This document shows positions 55,610 through 63,969 of a stretch of 64,000 nt of DNA, in pieces (position 1 is the first letter of the stretch; the number at the start of each line of letters is the position of its first letter). A program made the translations under genes and the position numbers. The notes beneath the pieces were generated by a model. That model saw only the letters and a program-made list of their open reading frames with translations, was not told the origin of the DNA and made no database searches. The stretch lies in assembly GCA_048465415.1 (NCBI GenBank), contig DBFWLO010000019.1, positions 351,846-415,845 on the forward strand, given 5' to 3'. This DNA is from Scatosoma sp048465415 (lineage in GTDB: Bacteria; Bacillota; Clostridia; Christensenellales; Borkfalkiaceae).

Positions 55610-56539
55610 ATGAAATACACGATTTTACTGGATATGTTATTCGAGCTTTTATCCAAGCGGCGGCTGACGGCGAAATATCTCGCCGACAAGCACGGCGTTT
55701 CGGTGCGGACGGTGTACCGGTATATCGAGGAGCTTTCCATTGCCGTGCCCGTACAGGTGCAGCAGGGGCGCAACGGCGGGATATTCATTTCCGACAGTTA
55801 CAAACTGCCCGTCAATTTCATGACGAAGGAGGAATACGGCGCGGCGATCGAGGCGCTCGAAGCCATGTACTCCCAACTGCCCGAGGAACGCTTCCTCGCC
55901 GCAAAGCGCAAGCTCTCCGCGCAAATCAAGTCGGAACTGAGGGATCTGACGATTTCGGGCACGATGGGCACGATCGTCGTCGACAGCGGTACCTGGGGAG
56001 ACACGCGCAGATTTTCCGATAAACTCAGGCTTTTCGAGAGCTGTATCCGCGACTCCGCCGTGCTCGAAATCGATTATCATTCCCGCGTCGGGGAACAGAC
56101 GCACCGCCGCATAGAACCGCACGCGCTCGTCTTTAAACAGGGCGTATGGTACGTTTACGCGTTCTGCCGCAAGCAGCGCGCCTTTCGGCTCTTCCGGCTC
56201 GGACGTATAAAAAGCTCGGTGTTGACGGGAGAAAAATTTATCCGCCGCCCCTTCCGCCGCGAGGATATCCCCCTCAATTACTGGACGGGCGAAACGGCTT
56301 CCGTCGACGTGCGTCTGGAAGTGAACGAGGAAGCGTTCGCCGACGTGCAGGACTGGCTGGGCGGCGAGAATCTGCGGCTGACGGACGGGAAGTGGTACGC
56401 GGACGTCACCCTGCCCGACGACGGCGTGCTCATTCGCAAAATCGTCGGGTTCGGAGACGCCGTGCGGGTGATCGAACCAGAGAGCGTGCGCCTGCGCGTC
56501 AAAGAAACGGCGCAAAAAATCGCAGGGCTTTACGAATAA
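55610..56539 (+). CDS. YafY-type HTH/WYL-domain transcriptional regulator
   Basis: A 309-residue regulator. The N-terminal winged helix (RRLTAKYLADKHGVSVRTVYRYIEEL, residues 17-42) is followed by a WYL domain (about 135-215: VLEIDYHSRVGEQTHRRIEPHALVFKQGVWYVYAFC) and a C-terminal WCX extension. WYL proteins bind ligands such as nucleic acids or nucleotides and control DNA-damage or defence genes in several bacteria. GGGAGG lies 7 nt before the ATG. First of the rightward group with murG and yunB, and divergent from a small hypothetical gene. Confidence 0.92.
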   Translation: MKYTILLDMLFELLSKRRLTAKYLADKHGVSVRTVYRYIEELSIAVPVQVQQGRNGGIFISDSYKLPVNFMTKEEYGAAIEALEAMYSQLPEERFLAAKRKLSAQIKSELRDLTISGTMGTIVVDSGTWGDTRRFSDKLRLFESCIRDSAVLEIDYHSRVGEQTHRRIEPHALVFKQGVWYVYAFCRKQRAFRLFRLGRIKSSVLTGEKFIRRPFRREDIPLNYWTGETASVDVRLEVNEEAFADVQDWLGGENLRLTDGKWYADVTLPDDGVLIRKIVGFGDAVRVIEPESVRLRVKETAQKIAGLYE

Positions 56540-56635
56540 CCGCGCGGCTCGGAGCCTATAATAATATGTACCGTTTTCCGACGCGCCGACAAAGCGGCGG
56601 AAAAAAGCGGCACAATCCGAGGGCGGAGGGGCTTC

Positions 56636-57667
56636 ATGAAAAAAATTCTGTTTACGGGCGGCGGCAGCGCCGGCCACGTCGTGCCGAATATCGCGCTGAT
56701 CGAGGCGTTGAAAGGAGAAGCGGATATTTGTTATATGGGGACGGACGGAACGGAAAAAAGTCTCATTGTTCCTTTGAAAATCCCCTATTGGGAAATTTCC
56801 TGCCCCAAATTCATTCGTTCTTTCTCTTTCAAGAATCTGAAAATTCCCGCCCAGTTCCTGCGCGCGGAAAAAAAGGCGGTCGAAGGTTTAAAAACTTTCC
56901 GGCCGGACGTGGTGTTCTCTAAGGGCGGCTATGTGGCTCTGCCCGTCGTCTTTGCCGCCAAAAAGCTGAAAATCCCCTGTCTCACGCACGAGAGCGATCT
57001 GTCCTCCGGGCTCGCCAACAAACTGATGGCGAGAAAATGCAAGTATGTGCTCACCTCTTTCCCCGAAACGGCGGAGCATTTCCGCAACGGCAAATACTGC
57101 GGCTCCCCTTTGCGAGAGGAACTCTTCCGGGGCGACCGCGCCGAGGCGAGGAAAAAGTACGGACTCTCTCCGAACAAGAAAACGGTGCTCGTCTTCGGCG
57201 GCGGCAGCGGCAGCCGCGCCATCAACGACGCGGTGAGAAAGTACGCCGCACAACTTTGCAGAACTTATCATATCCTCCATTTCTGCGGCAGGGGAAACGT
57301 CGTGGAAAGCACCATACCCGGGTATATACAGAAGGAATTCGAGCCGGATATGGGCAGCGCTTACGCCGCCGCCGACCTCGTCGTTTCCCGCGCCGGCAGC
57401 AATACGGTCTTCGAGATCCTGGCCCTGAAAAAGCCCGCCGTGCTCATTCCGCTCGAAGGCCCGACGCGAGGCGATCAGGCGCAGAACGCCTCTTATTTTC
57501 AAAAACGCCGGCTTTGCCGGGTGCTCAAACAGTCGGAAACGGATTTCCTGCCCGAGGCGATCGCGGACGCGTTCGCGGACGAGGAACTCCTCTCCGCCCT
57601 CGCCGTATCCGATTATTCGGGCGGAAACGCGAATATCCTCCACGAGATCCGCCGCTTTCTCGTATAG
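56636..57667 (+). CDS. murG: MurG (lipid II synthase, GT28)
   Basis: A 343-residue membrane-associated transferase that adds GlcNAc to lipid I during peptidoglycan synthesis. Motifs: GGGSAGHVVPNIAL (residues 8-21), VVFSKGGYVALPVVFAA, HESDLSSGLANK, YCGSPLREEL, FGGGSGSRAIN, and the UDP-GlcNAc-binding VSRAGSNTVFEILALKKPAVLIPL. It is complete. It lies outside a dcw cluster, between a WYL regulator and yunB; a second, sporulation-related MurG-like copy is possible. GGAGGGG lies 6 nt before the ATG. Confidence 0.92.
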   Translation: MKKILFTGGGSAGHVVPNIALIEALKGEADICYMGTDGTEKSLIVPLKIPYWEISCPKFIRSFSFKNLKIPAQFLRAEKKAVEGLKTFRPDVVFSKGGYVALPVVFAAKKLKIPCLTHESDLSSGLANKLMARKCKYVLTSFPETAEHFRNGKYCGSPLREELFRGDRAEARKKYGLSPNKKTVLVFGGGSGSRAINDAVRKYAAQLCRTYHILHFCGRGNVVESTIPGYIQKEFEPDMGSAYAAADLVVSRAGSNTVFEILALKKPAVLIPLEGPTRGDQAQNASYFQKRRLCRVLKQSETDFLPEAIADAFADEELLSALAVSDYSGGNANILHEIRRFLV

Positions 57668-57676
57668 GGCGCTTTG

Positions 57677-58396
57677 ATGAAACGGTACGCTTCTTATACG
57701 GACGGAGAATACTGTCCGCGACCGCCGGAAACTAAATATTACCGCAAAAAAAGACGTCGGAAAACGATCGCCGCCATCGTTTTATCCCTGTCTGTGCTCA
57801 TCATCGGCATCGCGATTTATTTCCAGCGCAACGTCACAAAAGTGCTTATTTCCATAAGCGAGGCGACGATGCGCGCCCTCACCACCGTCGCCATCAACGA
57901 CGCCGTATATTATACGCTCAGCGACGGGGTGCGCTACGAGGATCTCGTCACCGTCGCCCGGGACGAACAAGGCGCGGTCACGACCGTGTCCGCCAACGCG
58001 CTGAAAATCAATAAGATCGCCCGCGATGCCGCCTCTATCTCTCAATCCAACTTAAAAAACCTGAGTCTGAACGGGATTCCCGTCCCCTTAGGCGCGCTCA
58101 CGGGTATCGAAGCCCTCGCCGGCTTCGGGCCGAGAATACATATCCGCATTATCCCCGTCAGCAGCGTCACCTGCGCCTTCTCTTCCGATTTCGAGAGCGT
58201 GGGGATCAATCAGACCAAACATTCCGTCTATCTGAACGTGATCGCCGACATCAGCATCGTCATGCCTTCCAAAACGGAAAAATTCGCCGTGACGACGGAT
58301 ATTCTCGTCTGCGAATGCGTCATCGTGGGCGCGATCCCCGACACCTATCTGCAAACGGATATTTTCGGGAAAAATATGAACCTTACGCCTAATTAA
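57677..58396 (+). CDS. yunB: Sporulation protein YunB
   Basis: A 239-residue protein with one N-terminal transmembrane segment (about residues 30-48, IAAIVLSLSVLIIGIAIYF) after a basic cytoplasmic tail, then an extracytoplasmic domain with FQRNVTKVLISISEATMRALTTVAINDAV and IPLGALTG-like (VPLGALTGIEALAGFGPRI) motifs diagnostic of YunB. YunB is needed for normal sporulation in Bacillus subtilis and is made in the mother cell. The ATG at 57677 is immediately preceded by TTG, which could also start. It begins 9 nt after murG, suggesting co-transcription. Confidence 0.9.
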   Translation: MKRYASYTDGEYCPRPPETKYYRKKRRRKTIAAIVLSLSVLIIGIAIYFQRNVTKVLISISEATMRALTTVAINDAVYYTLSDGVRYEDLVTVARDEQGAVTTVSANALKINKIARDAASISQSNLKNLSLNGIPVPLGALTGIEALAGFGPRIHIRIIPVSSVTCAFSSDFESVGINQTKHSVYLNVIADISIVMPSKTEKFAVTTDILVCECVIVGAIPDTYLQTDIFGKNMNLTPN

Positions 58397-58398
58397 AA

Positions 58399-58432
58399 AA
58401 TCCGGCTTCCGTAATTTTACGGAAGCCGGATT
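58399..58432 (+). terminator. Intrinsic terminator after yunB
   Basis: Long stem AATCCGGCTTCCGTAA/TTACGGAAGCCGGATT (16-bp arms, very short loop), with A-run on the left for the convergent minus-strand gene. Confidence 0.85.
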
Positions 58433-58454
58433 GCTCCGCTTATCATTTCCATAA

Positions 58455-58694
58455 CTACGGTTCTTCATATTCGGCGGTATCGATATCATCGACGGAAAAA
58501 AATTCTTCTAAGGTGATGCCGATCGCGTCGCATAACAATTTTACGGTGGTGATTCTCGGGCAGGATTTTTTCTTCATCATATTGTATAAAGTCGAGGGAA
58601 TGATCCCGGCTTTCATCGCCCATTGAGGAACGGGGAGCCGGTGTTCTATCGATAAATCTTCGATACGTTTTATCATGGCTTCATTCAGTTTCAT
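58455..58694 (-). CDS. XRE-family HTH regulator
   Basis: A 79-residue Cro/CI-type DNA-binding protein: EDLSIEHRLPVPQWAMKAGIIPSTLYNMMKKKSCPRITTVKLLCDAIGITLEEFF spans the domain (here quoted in parts: LPVPQWAMKAGI, TLYNMMKKK, LLCDAIGITLEEFF). An acidic tail (DDIDTAEYEEP) ends it. Target unknown. AGAAAGAGGAC lies upstream of the ATG. Stands alone between yunB and spoVAE. Confidence 0.85.
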   Translation of the reverse strand: MKLNEAMIKRIEDLSIEHRLPVPQWAMKAGIIPSTLYNMMKKKSCPRITTVKLLCDAIGITLEEFFSVDDIDTAEYEEP

Positions 58695-58797
58695 CGCTTA
58701 TGTCCTCTTTCTGCAAATATTTTTTCCTATTTAAAATATATCGTATTTTCCAATGTTTATGTTGAATAGTAGGATTTTCTAAACCAATCGCTTACAC

Positions 58798-58828
58798 AAA
58801 AACCGGGCATGAGATATGCCCGGTTTTT
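58798..58828 (-). terminator. Intrinsic terminator after spoVAE
   Basis: Perfect 13-bp arms AAAAACCGGGCAT/ATGCCCGGTTTTT, 5-nt loop, 21 nt past the spoVAE stop. Confidence 0.9.
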
Positions 58829-58848
58829 GCGTTCTGGAATGGATCGGT

Positions 58849-59232
58849 TTAATTTTTCTTACTCTTCGATTTAAAGATCATCGCCATGATAAACGAGAAG
58901 ATGACGGCGGCGCTGATGCCCGCGCTCGCCGCGCTCAGCGCGCCCGTAAACGCTCCGAACAGCCCCTTTTGGGAACCACGAATAGCGCCGTTGGCGAGCA
59001 GATAGCCGAATCCGGAAATGGGTACCGTCGCCCCCGCGCCCGCAAAGTCCACGAGGTACTGATACAGTCCCAATCCTTGCAGAACCACGCCCGCGAGCAT
59101 GAAATAGACCAGGATTTTCCCGGAAGTCCAGTCCGTAAAATTGATGATGATCTGCGCGATCATGCAAATGAGTCCCCCCACCAAAAACGCTTTCGCAAAC
59201 ATGAGAATTACTTCAAAATATTCCGCAAACAT
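58849..59232 (-). CDS. spoVAE: Stage V sporulation protein AE
   Basis: A 127-residue membrane protein with four hydrophobic segments, part of the SpoVA channel that takes dipicolinic acid into the forespore and releases it at germination. MFAKAFLVGGLICMIAQIIIN and GAGATVPISGFGYLLANGA are typical. GGGAGGGG lies 5 nt before the ATG. It follows spoVAD by 68 nt and ends at a strong terminator. Confidence 0.92.
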   Translation of the reverse strand: MFAEYFEVILMFAKAFLVGGLICMIAQIIINFTDWTSGKILVYFMLAGVVLQGLGLYQYLVDFAGAGATVPISGFGYLLANGAIRGSQKGLFGAFTGALSAASAGISAAVIFSFIMAMIFKSKSKKN

Positions 59233-59300
59233 ATTTCCCCTCCCTCTTTTTCGGCTTCCTCCGCGTTCGTCGCAGACCTGGTATGCCGTTTTCCGCTTAT

Positions 59301-60296
59301 TTATACGTTTTCTATACTGACCGCGTGCGCGATACAGGGAATACTTTCGCCCTGGCCGCTCGATACGGTGGACAACAGCGCGCCCGTCGCCACGAACAAA
59401 ACGCGGTTGATTTCGCGTTTTTTCAGTTTATCGTAGATATAGGAATTGAACACCACCGCGCTGCAACCCGCGCCGCTGCCGCCTTGAAACTCGTCCTCGA
59501 TCACCTTATAGATAATCTCCCCGCAATCCACGTGGTTGGGCTGGATATCCAGCCCCTTTTCCCAGAGCAGGTCTTTGACGATACGGCTGCCCAAGGCACC
59601 CAGGTCTCCGGTGACGATCAGATCGTAGTAACCGGGCTCGCGACCGGTATCTCTGAAATGGGTGAGAATTGTATCCGAGGCCGCGGGCGCCATGGCGGCG
59701 CCCATATTATTGACGTCCGTGATGCCGAAATCCACCACCTTGCCCACGGTCGCGCCGGTGATCGCGATATGGCTGCCCTGTTCGGCGATGATCGCTCCGC
59801 CCGCGGCCGTCACCGTCCACTGGGACTGCGGAGGACGCGTCGTGCCGAGTTCCAGCGGGTAGCGGTACTGACGTTCCGCGGAAGAGAAATGACTGCCCGT
59901 CGCCGCGACGATTTTAGTGAAATACCCCGCGTTGATGAGCGAGGCCGCGATCGCGAAGCTCTCCGCCATCGTCGAGCACGCGCCGTATACGCCGAGAAAA
60001 GGAATATCGAAATCGCGCGCCGCGAAAGACGCGGAAATGATCTGATTGAGCAGGTCGCCCGAAACGAGCAGGTCGACGTCTTTTTCTTGCAGGCCGGCGT
60101 TTTTGATCGCCGTCTGAATCGCGTAGGAGAACATTTTACATTCCGCTTTCTCGTACGTGCTTTCCCCGAACATATCGTCCGCAAGCGCCCTGTCCACGTA
60201 CTTCCCCACTACGCCCTCACATTCCTTCGGGCCCGCGATGGTGCCCGTGGCAATAATCCTCGGTTGTTTATCAAAATAAATCGTATGCTTAGCCAT
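59301..60296 (-). CDS. spoVAD: Stage V sporulation protein AD
   Basis: A 331-residue soluble, thiolase-fold SpoVA component that binds dipicolinic acid. FATG-type start PRIIATGTIAGPKECEG, GVYGACSTMAESFAIAASLI (with the vestigial active-site Cys region), YYDLIVTGDLGALGSRI, and GGSGAGCSAVVFNSYIYDKL are diagnostic. The start at 60296 matches the family N-terminus but lacks a visible ribosome site. The gene is separated from spoVAC by a divergent glycosyltransferase gene. Confidence 0.93.
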   Translation of the reverse strand: MAKHTIYFDKQPRIIATGTIAGPKECEGVVGKYVDRALADDMFGESTYEKAECKMFSYAIQTAIKNAGLQEKDVDLLVSGDLLNQIISASFAARDFDIPFLGVYGACSTMAESFAIAASLINAGYFTKIVAATGSHFSSAERQYRYPLELGTTRPPQSQWTVTAAGGAIIAEQGSHIAITGATVGKVVDFGITDVNNMGAAMAPAASDTILTHFRDTGREPGYYDLIVTGDLGALGSRIVKDLLWEKGLDIQPNHVDCGEIIYKVIEDEFQGGSGAGCSAVVFNSYIYDKLKKREINRVLFVATGALLSTVSSGQGESIPCIAHAVSIENV

Positions 60297-60379
60297 AATT
60301 TTCAAAAATAGTATGGGGAAACGTTCAAAATTTATACTCCGCTTTTTGAGGCAAATCCCATTTCCCGATGCAATTTCTA

Positions 60380-60408
60380 TTGCAAATTCCATTTAACTAT
60401 GCTATAAT
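60380..60408 (+). promoter_or_regulatory. SigA promoter of the GT2 gene
   Basis: TTGCAA (60380-60385), 17-bp spacer, TATAAT (60403-60408), 41 nt before the ATG, in the gap opposite spoVAD. Confidence 0.72.
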
Positions 60409-60448
60409 AATTAAATAATAAAGCGGAATAAGGAAACAGCTACGGCTT

Positions 60449-61894
60449 ATGGAGACGTTCAATTTTATCTGCGGGATCATTTTAAAAGTTTTCAGCGTTT
60501 TGACGTGTTATAAAGTGCTGTATGTCATTATCGGCTTTCTCGCCAAAGAAAAACCGCTGCCGCCGCCCGTCGAAAATCAGAAAAAGCATAAATTCGGCAT
60601 CGTCATCTGCGCACGAAACGAAGAGGCGGTCATCGGGAATCTGATCGAAAGTATCCGCAAACAAACGTACGATCCCGACAAGATCACCATTTTCGTCTGT
60701 GCGGACAACTGTCATGACAATACCGCGAAAATCTGCCGGGACATGGGCTGCGTCGTTTACGAACGTTTCGATCCGAAAAAGGCGCGCAAAGGCTATGCTT
60801 TACAGTTTCTCTATGAAAATATCGCCAAAGATTACGGGATCGAAAGTTTCGACGCTTTCATCTCCTTCGACGCGGACAACCTTTTGAAAGAAGATTTCGT
60901 CGAGACGATGAACCGAGTATTCACGGATCGTTCGGGCGTCATCGTCAGTTATCGCAACACGAAGAACTTCGACACCAACGTTATTTCCGCCGCCTACGGG
61001 ATTCACTTTTACCGAAGCACGATGACCTATCACCGCCCGCGGCGTTTTTTAGGGCTGAGCACGCACATCGCGGGAACGGGGTTTTTGGTCAATTCCCGGC
61101 TCTTAAAGGACGGCTGGAATTGCACTTGTCTTACGGAGGACACGGAATTTACCCTTAAAACGATCGCCAAAGGCGAGCCGATCGAGTTTTGCGAACAGGC
61201 GGAATTTTTCGACGAGCAGCCGCATAATTTCTTCGTCTCCTGGCGGCAGAGAATGCGTTGGGCAAAGGGACGGCTTTTCGCTTTTTTCGCGCGCGGCCCC
61301 CAGTTGATCGCCGGGATCTTCAAAAAACGTCCCGTACGCAAAAAGATTTCCTGTTACGATATCTTCTTTTACGCTTTCCCCTACGCTTTATTTTCCGCGA
61401 TCCTCACCGCGATTTATCCCATCACCACCGCGATCATCTCCCTCGTGCAAGGGACGTTCTGGGGAAATCTGAATTTTCCGAGTTTGGCTTTGCTCGGCTT
61501 GAAAGCTTTGGCGACCAGTTATCTCGGCAACGTCGCCATCGGCGCGCTGATCTGTATCCGCGAAAGGAATCATATCCATTGCACGAAAGGAAAACTCGTA
61601 TTCTATATCCTGACCTGGTTCTGGTTCAGTATCGTTTCCCTGCCCGTCACGATCGCGTCCCTCTTCATGCGCGTTAAATGGAAGCCGATCAAGCACGACG
61701 ACACTACGAAGATCGAGGAACTTACCGCGAAAGAAACGGTCGGCGGCAAAAACGCCTCTTCTTTTTCCGGAAACGACACGGAATCGACCGTTTTTCATAC
61801 ACAGGAGGGTACGGAATATTCCGGCGCTATGCCCCCCGAAGAATCGGCGGCGAGTCCGTCGGGAGAGCGTTCTCTTCCGCCCGAGGATGTATAA
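60449..61894 (+). CDS. Family 2 glycosyltransferase, membrane-bound processive type
   Basis: A 481-residue inverting glycosyltransferase. One N-terminal hydrophobic segment, then a GT-A domain with GIVICARNEEAVIGNLIESIRKQ, FVCADNCHDNT, the metal-binding SFDADNLL (D-x-D region), TEDTEFTLK, and the Q-x-x-R-W motif in SWRQRMRWAKGR. Three or four transmembrane segments follow (about 300-415). A 70-residue disordered acidic, Ser/Glu-rich tail ends it. It resembles cellulose-/hyaluronan-synthase-like or N-acetylglucosaminyl transferases making extracellular polysaccharide. It lies divergent inside the spoVA group, which suggests insertion or a spore-envelope role. Confidence 0.88.
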   Translation: METFNFICGIILKVFSVLTCYKVLYVIIGFLAKEKPLPPPVENQKKHKFGIVICARNEEAVIGNLIESIRKQTYDPDKITIFVCADNCHDNTAKICRDMGCVVYERFDPKKARKGYALQFLYENIAKDYGIESFDAFISFDADNLLKEDFVETMNRVFTDRSGVIVSYRNTKNFDTNVISAAYGIHFYRSTMTYHRPRRFLGLSTHIAGTGFLVNSRLLKDGWNCTCLTEDTEFTLKTIAKGEPIEFCEQAEFFDEQPHNFFVSWRQRMRWAKGRLFAFFARGPQLIAGIFKKRPVRKKISCYDIFFYAFPYALFSAILTAIYPITTAIISLVQGTFWGNLNFPSLALLGLKALATSYLGNVAIGALICIRERNHIHCTKGKLVFYILTWFWFSIVSLPVTIASLFMRVKWKPIKHDDTTKIEELTAKETVGGKNASSFSGNDTESTVFHTQEGTEYSGAMPPEESAASPSGERSLPPEDV

Positions 61895-61900
61895 AAGAAA

Positions 61901-61925
61901 AAAAACCGGCTCCTGAGGCCGGTTT
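61901..61925 (+). terminator. Bidirectional terminator after the GT2 gene
   Basis: Stem AAAACCGGC/GCCGGTTTT with a 7-nt loop followed by T's; also placed for spoVAC (stop 61940) on the minus strand. Confidence 0.88.
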
Positions 61926-61939
61926 TTTATATTGCCTGC

Positions 61940-62392
61940 TCAGCGCAGGAACCAGTAAATGATGCCCACGATCGTGCCCGAGAGTACGCCGTAGACGATG
62001 ATCGGCCCCGCGACGATGAACATTTTAGCGGCGAGACCGTAGATCAGGCCTTCCGTTTTGAACTCGATGGCGGGCGACGCCACACTGTTGGCAAAACCGG
62101 TGATGGGCACGATGGAACCGGCGCCCGCGTTGCGGCCGATCCGGTCGTAAACGCCGAGACCGGTCAAAAGCGTGCCGAGGAAGATCAGCAGCACGCTGAC
62201 CGTGCCGGCGAGTTCGTCGCCCGTAAGACCGAGATATTCCAGCATATACCGGAAAAACTGTCCGATACAGCAGATAAATCCCCCCACGCTGAAAGCGCGG
62301 AGACAATTTTTGAAATGGTGGGTAGGCGGAGCGAAAGAATTTACGTAAGCGATATAATTTTTATTGTAATTTTCTCTGTTCTTTCCCGTCAT
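61940..62392 (-). CDS. spoVAC: Stage V sporulation protein AC
   Basis: A 150-residue membrane protein (four to five hydrophobic segments) forming the mechanosensitive pore of the SpoVA dipicolinic acid channel. The family core includes AFSVGGFICCIGQFFRYML and AGAGSIVPITGFANSVASPAIEFKTEGLI. GGGAGGGG lies 4 nt before the ATG. In most sporeformers spoVAC is directly followed by spoVAD and spoVAE; here a divergent GT2 gene of 1.4 kb stands between, so spoVAC is effectively separate. Confidence 0.93.
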   Translation of the reverse strand: MTGKNRENYNKNYIAYVNSFAPPTHHFKNCLRAFSVGGFICCIGQFFRYMLEYLGLTGDELAGTVSVLLIFLGTLLTGLGVYDRIGRNAGAGSIVPITGFANSVASPAIEFKTEGLIYGLAAKMFIVAGPIIVYGVLSGTIVGIIYWFLR

Positions 62393-62573
62393 TTTACCCC
62401 TCCCATACGTTCCCCGGACAAATTTCTGTTCTCTCTGCCGGACGGGGCGGGAAAACAGCTCTCGCGCTCGTCGCGCGTTTTCAGTTCGTCAAAAGTTCTC
62501 ACTCGTTTCATATCTATAATTTGGGAAAAAAGCAAAAACTTTATACCCCCGAACGGGAAAAAGAAAAAAGCTG

Positions 62574-62602
62574 TTGACTTTTCTCGGGAAATCGGTTAAA
62601 CT
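62574..62602 (+). promoter_or_regulatory. SigA promoter of the 440-residue membrane protein gene
   Basis: TTGACT (62574-62579), 17-bp spacer, TAAACT (62597-62602), 44 nt before the ATG. Confidence 0.72.
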
Positions 62603-62646
62603 GATTATACAAAAATAACAGTCCCCAAATTCCGGGAGGTAGAATC

Positions 62647-63969
62647 ATGTCGAAAACGGGCAGTAAATTTGCCGTATTTCTTTTTAATATTCTCATCGCA
62701 CTTTTATCGGCGGCCGCGATCGTCTTCTTTTTTCTCTCGCCGCTGTGGAAAGTGCACGTCACTTATGATTTAAAAGCCGAAAAGCTGGAAGAGATGCTGA
62801 AAGACGAGATGGGCGACGTCGATTTGAGCGAGGTCGTAGGAGAGGGTATTCCTTTGAAACTCACCCTCACTGTCCAAACGACCGATGTCTTTTCCGCGCT
62901 CACCTCTTCCGATACCGGGAAAACCGTGGAAAAAACAATCGAGGCGAACGTGGACTCCATTGTGGATCAGCTCTCCCCCACGCTGGACGAGATCGCGGAG
63001 AAATTTATCCGTTTCGTCGCCAAGCAGGGCGTGCAGACCGTCGTCAAGGATCAGATCCGGGAGTATCTCCAAGAATCGGAACCCACGGTCAGCGACAAAA
63101 GAATGGAGGAACTGCTCGACAAAGCCGGATTCACCGACGAATACATAAACCAAAAAACCGATTCCCTGATCGACGCCGTCTATGCCGACGGCGCGACCGT
63201 GAACAGCGTAGCAGACCGCGCGACGGCCGTGGTGGAAGAAGTTTTTGAAAAGCTCGCCGAAAGCGGCGAGGAGGTTTTTTCGGGCGCGGCGCTTTCGGAA
63301 GAGAATAAACAGAACATCAGGAACACCATCTCTAAAAATTTAGCCGCAATCGCCGACGAGGAGGGCAATCTCGACGCGAACGACCTCGCGGCTAAACTGC
63401 TTTTGGATCTGCTCCGCTCCGCCAAAAAATCGGACGCGCCCGAGTCGCAAACGGCCGGTGCGCTTCTGAGTACGGACAAAACGCCCGGCGATTCTGCGAC
63501 AAGCGGCGGGGAGAATGAAGACGCCAAAGAAGCGCTGAAAGCGGAAGTCAGGCAGTATATCATGGACGGTATCGGGGATAACGCCGCAGAAGGCATCGTC
63601 GTCGCCTTAAAAATCGCCGCCGGGGTAATGTGTTTTGTGTTCTTTACTTGGGCGTGGCTGATCGTTAAAATGGTCTGCAAATTATTCTCGAAGAATCCGG
63701 CCGTCAAGCTCAAACTTCCCATCTGGCTGGGCTGGCTGCCCTTTCTGCTTCTAGTGCTGCTGCCTATGGGCGCCGTCGCGCTTTTAGAAGCCAACGTCTC
63801 TTTTATCGTCAACGCCATGAGTGCGGATATGCTCGAAGGCATCAACCGCATTCTCGGCATCACGCAGTTTTCTTTCGCTTCGTCCGGTTGGGTGGCTTTT
63901 GCCGCCGCGATTCTGCTCATCGTCGTCTCTATTCCTTACGGGATTTTGCGCCGGAAGCTGAAACGTTGA
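62647..63969 (+). CDS. Membrane protein of unknown function with large extracytoplasmic helical domain
   Basis: A 440-residue protein. One N-terminal transmembrane segment (about residues 10-32), then roughly 280 mostly helical, acidic residues with a Ser/Gly/Asp linker (about 270-295), and three C-terminal transmembrane segments (about 320-345, 358-385, 410-432), the last followed by RRKLKR. Repeated phrases with TDSLIDAVYADGATV and TISKNLAAIADEEG suggest a coiled assembly. I recognise no family. GGGAGG lies 8 nt before the ATG. It is adjacent to spoVAC but read divergently; an A-rich, hairpin-like sequence begins after the stop (63970-64000). Confidence 0.7.
   Translation: MSKTGSKFAVFLFNILIALLSAAAIVFFFLSPLWKVHVTYDLKAEKLEEMLKDEMGDVDLSEVVGEGIPLKLTLTVQTTDVFSALTSSDTGKTVEKTIEANVDSIVDQLSPTLDEIAEKFIRFVAKQGVQTVVKDQIREYLQESEPTVSDKRMEELLDKAGFTDEYINQKTDSLIDAVYADGATVNSVADRATAVVEEVFEKLAESGEEVFSGAALSEENKQNIRNTISKNLAAIADEEGNLDANDLAAKLLLDLLRSAKKSDAPESQTAGALLSTDKTPGDSATSGGENEDAKEALKAEVRQYIMDGIGDNAAEGIVVALKIAAGVMCFVFFTWAWLIVKMVCKLFSKNPAVKLKLPIWLGWLPFLLLVLLPMGAVALLEANVSFIVNAMSADMLEGINRILGITQFSFASSGWVAFAAAILLIVVSIPYGILRRKLKR

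Noticed and set aside
58870..59170. Alternative frame proteins inside spoVAE
   Set aside because: Shadow frames; the spoVAE frame has membrane segments and family motifs.
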